From: Sphaerolaimus hirsutus
Lineage: Eukaryota; Nematoda; Chromadorea; Monhysterida; Sphaerolaimidae
NCBI GenBank assembly: GCA_964036195.1
Contig: OZ038458.1
Span: 10,553,832-10,617,831 of the forward strand
Direction: 5' to 3'
DNA: 64,000 nt
Part shown: positions 59,828-64,000 of the stretch, one piece after another
How positions within the stretch are numbered: position 1 is the first letter of the stretch
How the letters are laid out: every line of letters begins with the position of its first letter
Made by a program: the position numbers and the translations under genes
Notes under the pieces: generated by a model
The model's database searches: none
The model's input: only the letters and a program-made list of their open reading frames with translations
Told to the model about the DNA's origin: nothing

Positions 59828-61018
59828 TAACGATGGCCAAAAAAGATTCGAAAATTCGAAAACATATTCGTGCTAAATATAGCGAAAAAGAATTTTTCCG
59901 GAATTTTCGAATTTTTATTCCACCCCTAGAAAAAACACTTAAAAATCGATTTATTTTTCAAAAAATTCAAAAATTCGAAAATTCAAAAATTCGAAAATAG
60001 TTTTCGAATTTTTCAGGCATTTCAAGGCAACAAAACGCATTCTTAAGTTCAACGTGCTAAATATAGCGACAATTGATATGCGGCGCGTATGAAAAAGCGA
60101 AACGTAACAAAAAAAAACATTGAAATGTCATCCGCGGCGGAAGAGGCGGACTTCGACACATCCGTTTTTATACCGTATTTCCTTGAAATATCCTCCCCCC
60201 TCAAAATACCCCCCTCAATATTTGCCCTATGAATTTATAACCCCCCCCCCCCTCGAAATACCGCGCCCAAATTTGGTGTATAGAGAACGTTTGTGCGGTT
60301 TGTTATCTGGAAAACACGTTAAAAACAATGACTGTGTTGCGTTAGAACAGGGTTTGTACCGTCTACGTACTTATATAAGTCTATAGAGTCTTATAAATGG
60401 CGGTTTTTGTTGCATTTTTTACATCTGTGTTACTTACAAAAAAAAACAATTTAGCACTGGGATTTCGAAAAATGTCTGGCAAAGTAATAGACCCCCGGGG
60501 GGGGGGGGGGTTAATTCAAGGAAATACGGTATTTGATGCCAATATTTTATTTGATGCCAATATTCTATTTGATTCCAATGTTTTATTTGACACCGATTTT
60601 TAAATTGTTGCCTTTATTGCCTTTGCTGCGTTGGTGAATTAAATGTGTCAATGTGTGAATTAAATGAAGAAGCAGGTCACTGGTCCGTATAACTCCTTCC
60701 ACAATTTTTAATGCTAAATTATGGGACGTTTTAAGGTTATAAAAACTGAGGAGAATATGAAAACAGTCCAAATAATGTGTTTAAAGCTTCAGATTCAATA
60801 TTTTTCCAAAAAAAATTCGAAAATTATTTGAAAAAATTCGAAAACTGGCCAAAAAAATTCGAAAATTGCTAAAAAAGATTCGAAAATTCGAAAATTCAAA
60901 AATTAAATTCGAAATTCGAAAATTAATTTGGGGAAAAATTCGAAAATTCGAAAATTAGTTTTAGAAAAAACACTTAAAAATTTAAATACTTTTTTCTCGG
61001 GGGTTTGCCATCGTTACT
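59828..61018. mobile_element. hAT-like element with TTCGAAAA arms
   Basis: Begins TAACGATGGCCAAAAAAG and ends GGTTTGCCATCGTTA, with the perfect 8-bp duplication CTACCACC (59820-59827 and 61019-61026). The arms are TTCGAAAATTCAAAAATTCG words (59840-60010 and 60805-60965). A family G element (60171-60531) is inserted inside. Confidence 0.93.
60171..60531. mobile_element. Family G MITE nested in the TTCGAAAA element
   Basis: ACCGTATTTCCTTGAAATATC at the left, TTCAAGGAAATACGGT at the right. Confidence 0.75.
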
Positions 61019-61149
61019 ACCACCACAGCATTTACGCATGCACCAAACACATTATTCCACACACCAAGATGCATGAACAAGGAATGAGTGAAAGAAAGCA
61101 GTAGGGATCGCGCGAAGCCGCTAGATTTATTGAACAACACTATCTTTCC

Positions 61150-61370
61150 GCCATCTAAATTCGGCCCAGTAGCGAGATTGGCAGCGCGGCAAAGTTCAAC
61201 GGCCGCAGCGTAGACTTGGAGTTTAGCCGGCGGCCCGAACCCGCTGCGTTGCACCGCACCGCGCGCATGCGCAGTGCAATGCACAGCGACCGCTGTTCCA
61301 ATGGAGCGGCCGGCCGGCACGCCGACCCACGCGAAACGGTCGCAATTGCGCAGACGGTGGCAAATTTGAG
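61150..61370. promoter_or_regulatory. CpG-rich region with an NRF1-like palindrome
   Basis: A short GC and CpG peak (GCGGCCGGCCGGCACGCCGA) containing CGCGCGCATGCGCAGTGC, which fits the NRF1 core GCGCATGCGC. It is 1.5 kb upstream of the EB1 start, with a transposon between, so it may be the EB1 promoter with a 5' leader intron, or belong to a gene to the right. Confidence 0.4.
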
Positions 61371-63785
61371 GGGAGAATTGATTGGAATTTTATTTTGGAG
61401 CAGTCTAGTCAGCGGGTGAATTTTCGGGGTTGTTTTGTCAATGAAAATGCCTACCCTCATTCCCTCTAAAATGGTTTTTCTTCAGTAAGTTCAGAGTTAT
61501 CTTTGGTGAGATCCTACTTACAAACGATAAATCTCCTAATAAATAAATCCAAATAAATAAACAAATAAATCTCCCACGTGTAGTATTTATCAAATATATT
61601 CCATTCTCAAGATCACCCCCATGGGATCAGCCAGCAGCTATTCTTCCGCAATTTCACCGATAAACTATAGAAAAAGTGGTCTTTGAACTTGACCTTGTTT
61701 TTTATTGAAGAAAGAATGTATTTACATTGTTACACCTATGGTCAGGCAATGATGAAATATTAAAAAAATTAATGTTGATAAAAATGTTCTTTTAACCGAG
61801 TACACAAATAACTATTATCATATTTTCGAATTTCCATCGTCAACTGCGGCGCGCAGAAATGGCCGAGTGCAAATTCAGCAAACACCAATAGCACGCGGCA
61901 GTATGGAGGGTGGCTCGTTCTCGGTCAAGTGACGACTTTATCATGTCGCCATCCGATCGTTATATCGACTGTCTTCTGTGAGAAAAGAGTGAGTCCTAGT
62001 CTCGGCATTTTTTCCGCAGAACGCCTTGTATTCACCACATATGCTGCTCAATGGACATGATACCATTTATATACACACAGTTGGCTTTTTAGGAAAGATA
62101 CATACCGCACATGAGTCCACGCTCTATTCAGATGCCTAGCTGCAGCATGAAATTTCACTTCATGTTAATGCCGTAAATACGCACATGCCGAGGCATTATA
62201 AAAACCGGAAATGACAAAAATCGGGTTTCAAATGGGAGGAGAAAATTATAAATGTTATCAAAATTACGATAATAACATCAGGCACGTGACATGGTTGGCC
62301 TATTTATACAATGTTGAATTTCAGCTAGGTAAACCGGTGCATGATAAACATAAACTTGCGATCAGTATGAACAACAATGGATAAGCACAGAGAAGCTACA
62401 TGCGAGTCATACATAATAAACAATACTAAGTGGAATGCATCGGCATCCATACATAAATGCGTCCGTATGTCTGTGTGCTGAGCACAACATCTTGTGGATG
62501 CATGAAAGTATGATCCAAGTAAATACATACAAAGTTGGAGATGCGAGATGCGAGATGGAAGCAAAGTACGAACATTTGTAAGGGTGAAGGCATAAGTGAT
62601 ATATGTGACAATACTCCTAAATATTTATTTAAATACAATACAAATACATAATTTTATTAGTTATTTAGACACTGCTTATTTGCCTAAGTTGTGCATGAAA
62701 ATGTGTTACTTAAATGAAAAGATTTGTGCGTAATGAAATCAAACTGCTTCACAATAATTTGACATTTTAAAACTGGCACAACACATTCGATGAAATTCAA
62801 AAAATGGCACCACTTTCATACTTAGTATTTAGTGGCAGGAGTTCTACAAAAGACAATGCAGACACTGTCCCAATACTTTCCTGACATTACATTGCAACAG
62901 TACGTTGCTTCACTGTAGAATCCAGTAAGTCATGCTAAATGTGATTACGATCATCTGAAGCTGGGAGACTTTCTCGACCTATTTGATTCTGCGAACATCA
63001 ACACAACGCAGTGAACTGCTGTGATTCTTGTCGAACATATGATTAAAATTAAGGGATGCATGAAATGAGAATACCAGACTGGGTTAGATATTTTTTTATA
63101 ATAATTTTAAATTTTTTATTATTATTTTTACTTCGCTTTTGCCAATTCACTTGCCGTTTCACTTCACCTTTGCGCTTTACTTCGCCTTTGCCATTTCACT
63201 TATCACTTCTTATTTTGCGGAACTGGCCCCATGACATCACTTAGCAGTTTTTCTCTGCAACCAAAGCCTGCTGAGATTGAAAGAGGTTGCAGTTATAATG
63301 TGTATAATATCTAGGTAAATGCATGTGCTTTCTGTGGAACCTGTGAGGTGGAACCTCTCAGCTAGCATTAATCATTTCCTGATGCTTTCCTCGCAGTATG
63401 CACGTGTGCAATGAACTATCCTCACTAGACAGCTCTGAAAATGTTACCAAACATGAATATTCAATCATAAGAAGGACGAGATGCCGGTTGAACACTGTAG
63501 TTTGCAGATTTTTTCTAGAAGTTTGACTTATCCTTATCATAGGCCTCAAAAATTTGATGCAAATTGTTGAATGTTGATCAAATTCAGTCTTTGACCAATG
63601 CATGAATAAAAATATCATTACATTCACCTACACCTTGGTATTTTCTAGTTGAATGACGAAAACGTCCAAATATTTATGTGTTTACCTATGTTTACTAGCT
63701 TGCATATTTTTACTATTTGTGCCGGCCTAAATGCCAAACCGTATACATCATTGCTTAACAGTTCCAGCTGCACATGCTCACAACT
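61371..63785. other. AT-rich stretch without recognised genes
   Basis: No open frame here resembles a known family or sits between convincing splice sites. The only repeat noticed is a family M fragment at 63108-63233 (ACTTCGCTTTTGCCAATTCAC words, ending GCGGAACTGGCCCC). Confidence 0.5.
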
Positions 63786-64000
63786 AGTGATGTAAAAGCG
63801 CCTGGCGCTAGCGCCAAAGAAAAAAGCGCCATGGCGCTTTTGGCGCTTGGCGCTATTTTCCTGTGGCGCCATTGGCGCTTGGCGCCATGCCTATGAAAAG
63901 CGCCATGGCGCTTTTGGCGCTTGGCGCTATTTTTAGCTGGCGCCAGGAACAAAATGCCTGGCGCTGGCGCTTGGCGCTAGCACCAAAGCAAAAAGCGCCA
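63786..64000. mobile_element. Family L element cut by the window end
   Basis: Begins TAGTGATGTAAAAGCGCC and continues as an array of GGCGCTTGGCGCTA and AGCGCCATGGCGCTTTT words. Its right end is outside. Confidence 0.6.

Noticed and set aside
60982-61460. Open frames over the CpG peak
   Set aside because: They exist because stops are rare in GC-rich DNA; no splice or family support.

Overview
The window is intron-rich animal DNA. Every gene I recognise is metazoan: COG5, KRTCAP2, TM2D3/almondex, a Frazzled/DCC/neogenin netrin receptor, CEP43/FOP and an EB1 (MAPRE) protein. Small GC-rich exons sit in introns packed with short non-autonomous DNA transposons. A single-copy amidated peptide precursor and the gene set suit an invertebrate, probably an arthropod; I cannot name the species. 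All gene models were built by hand from reading frame, splice-site and phase agreement, so single exon borders may be off.

Layout: COG5 (minus, 1-5670, 3' end off the window) lies head to head with KRTCAP2 (plus, 6318-9152). Next is an unrecognised plus-strand gene (9583-19073) for a secreted protein with about 30 copies of a seven-residue repeat built around an invariant proline. Then comes a TE-rich intergenic stretch with a decayed, rearranged copy of that gene (23527-24735). TM2D3 (plus, 24765-29753) has a candidate -LRFamide peptide precursor in its intron on the opposite strand (26461-27072). The Frazzled/DCC receptor (minus, 30634-48438, 23 exons found, signal exon not found) converges on TM2D3. 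CEP43 (minus, 50047-52214) and EB1 (minus, 54751-59608) follow. The last 3 kb shows no gene.

The mobile DNA is the most unusual part. At least a dozen elements have good 8-bp target duplications (hAT-like) and short inverted ends, often starting TAGGG. Their arms are arrays of a short word that differs by family (GGGACC, GGGATC, GATATCGATATTC, CGGAAAAC, TTTAAAACG, GAGTCGAGT, TTCGAAAA). Three are nested inside one KRTCAP2 intron. In two genes (COG5 and CEP43) the terminus of a small inverted-repeat element itself provides the intron's GT donor, and in COG5 the whole 181-bp intron is the element.

Functionally the genes are independent housekeeping and developmental loci: Golgi tethering (COG5), N-glycosylation (KRTCAP2), Notch-linked membrane protein (TM2D3), axon guidance (Frazzled), centriole/cilium (CEP43) and microtubule plus ends (EB1). 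I see no operon-like logic beyond the shared COG5/KRTCAP2 promoter region.
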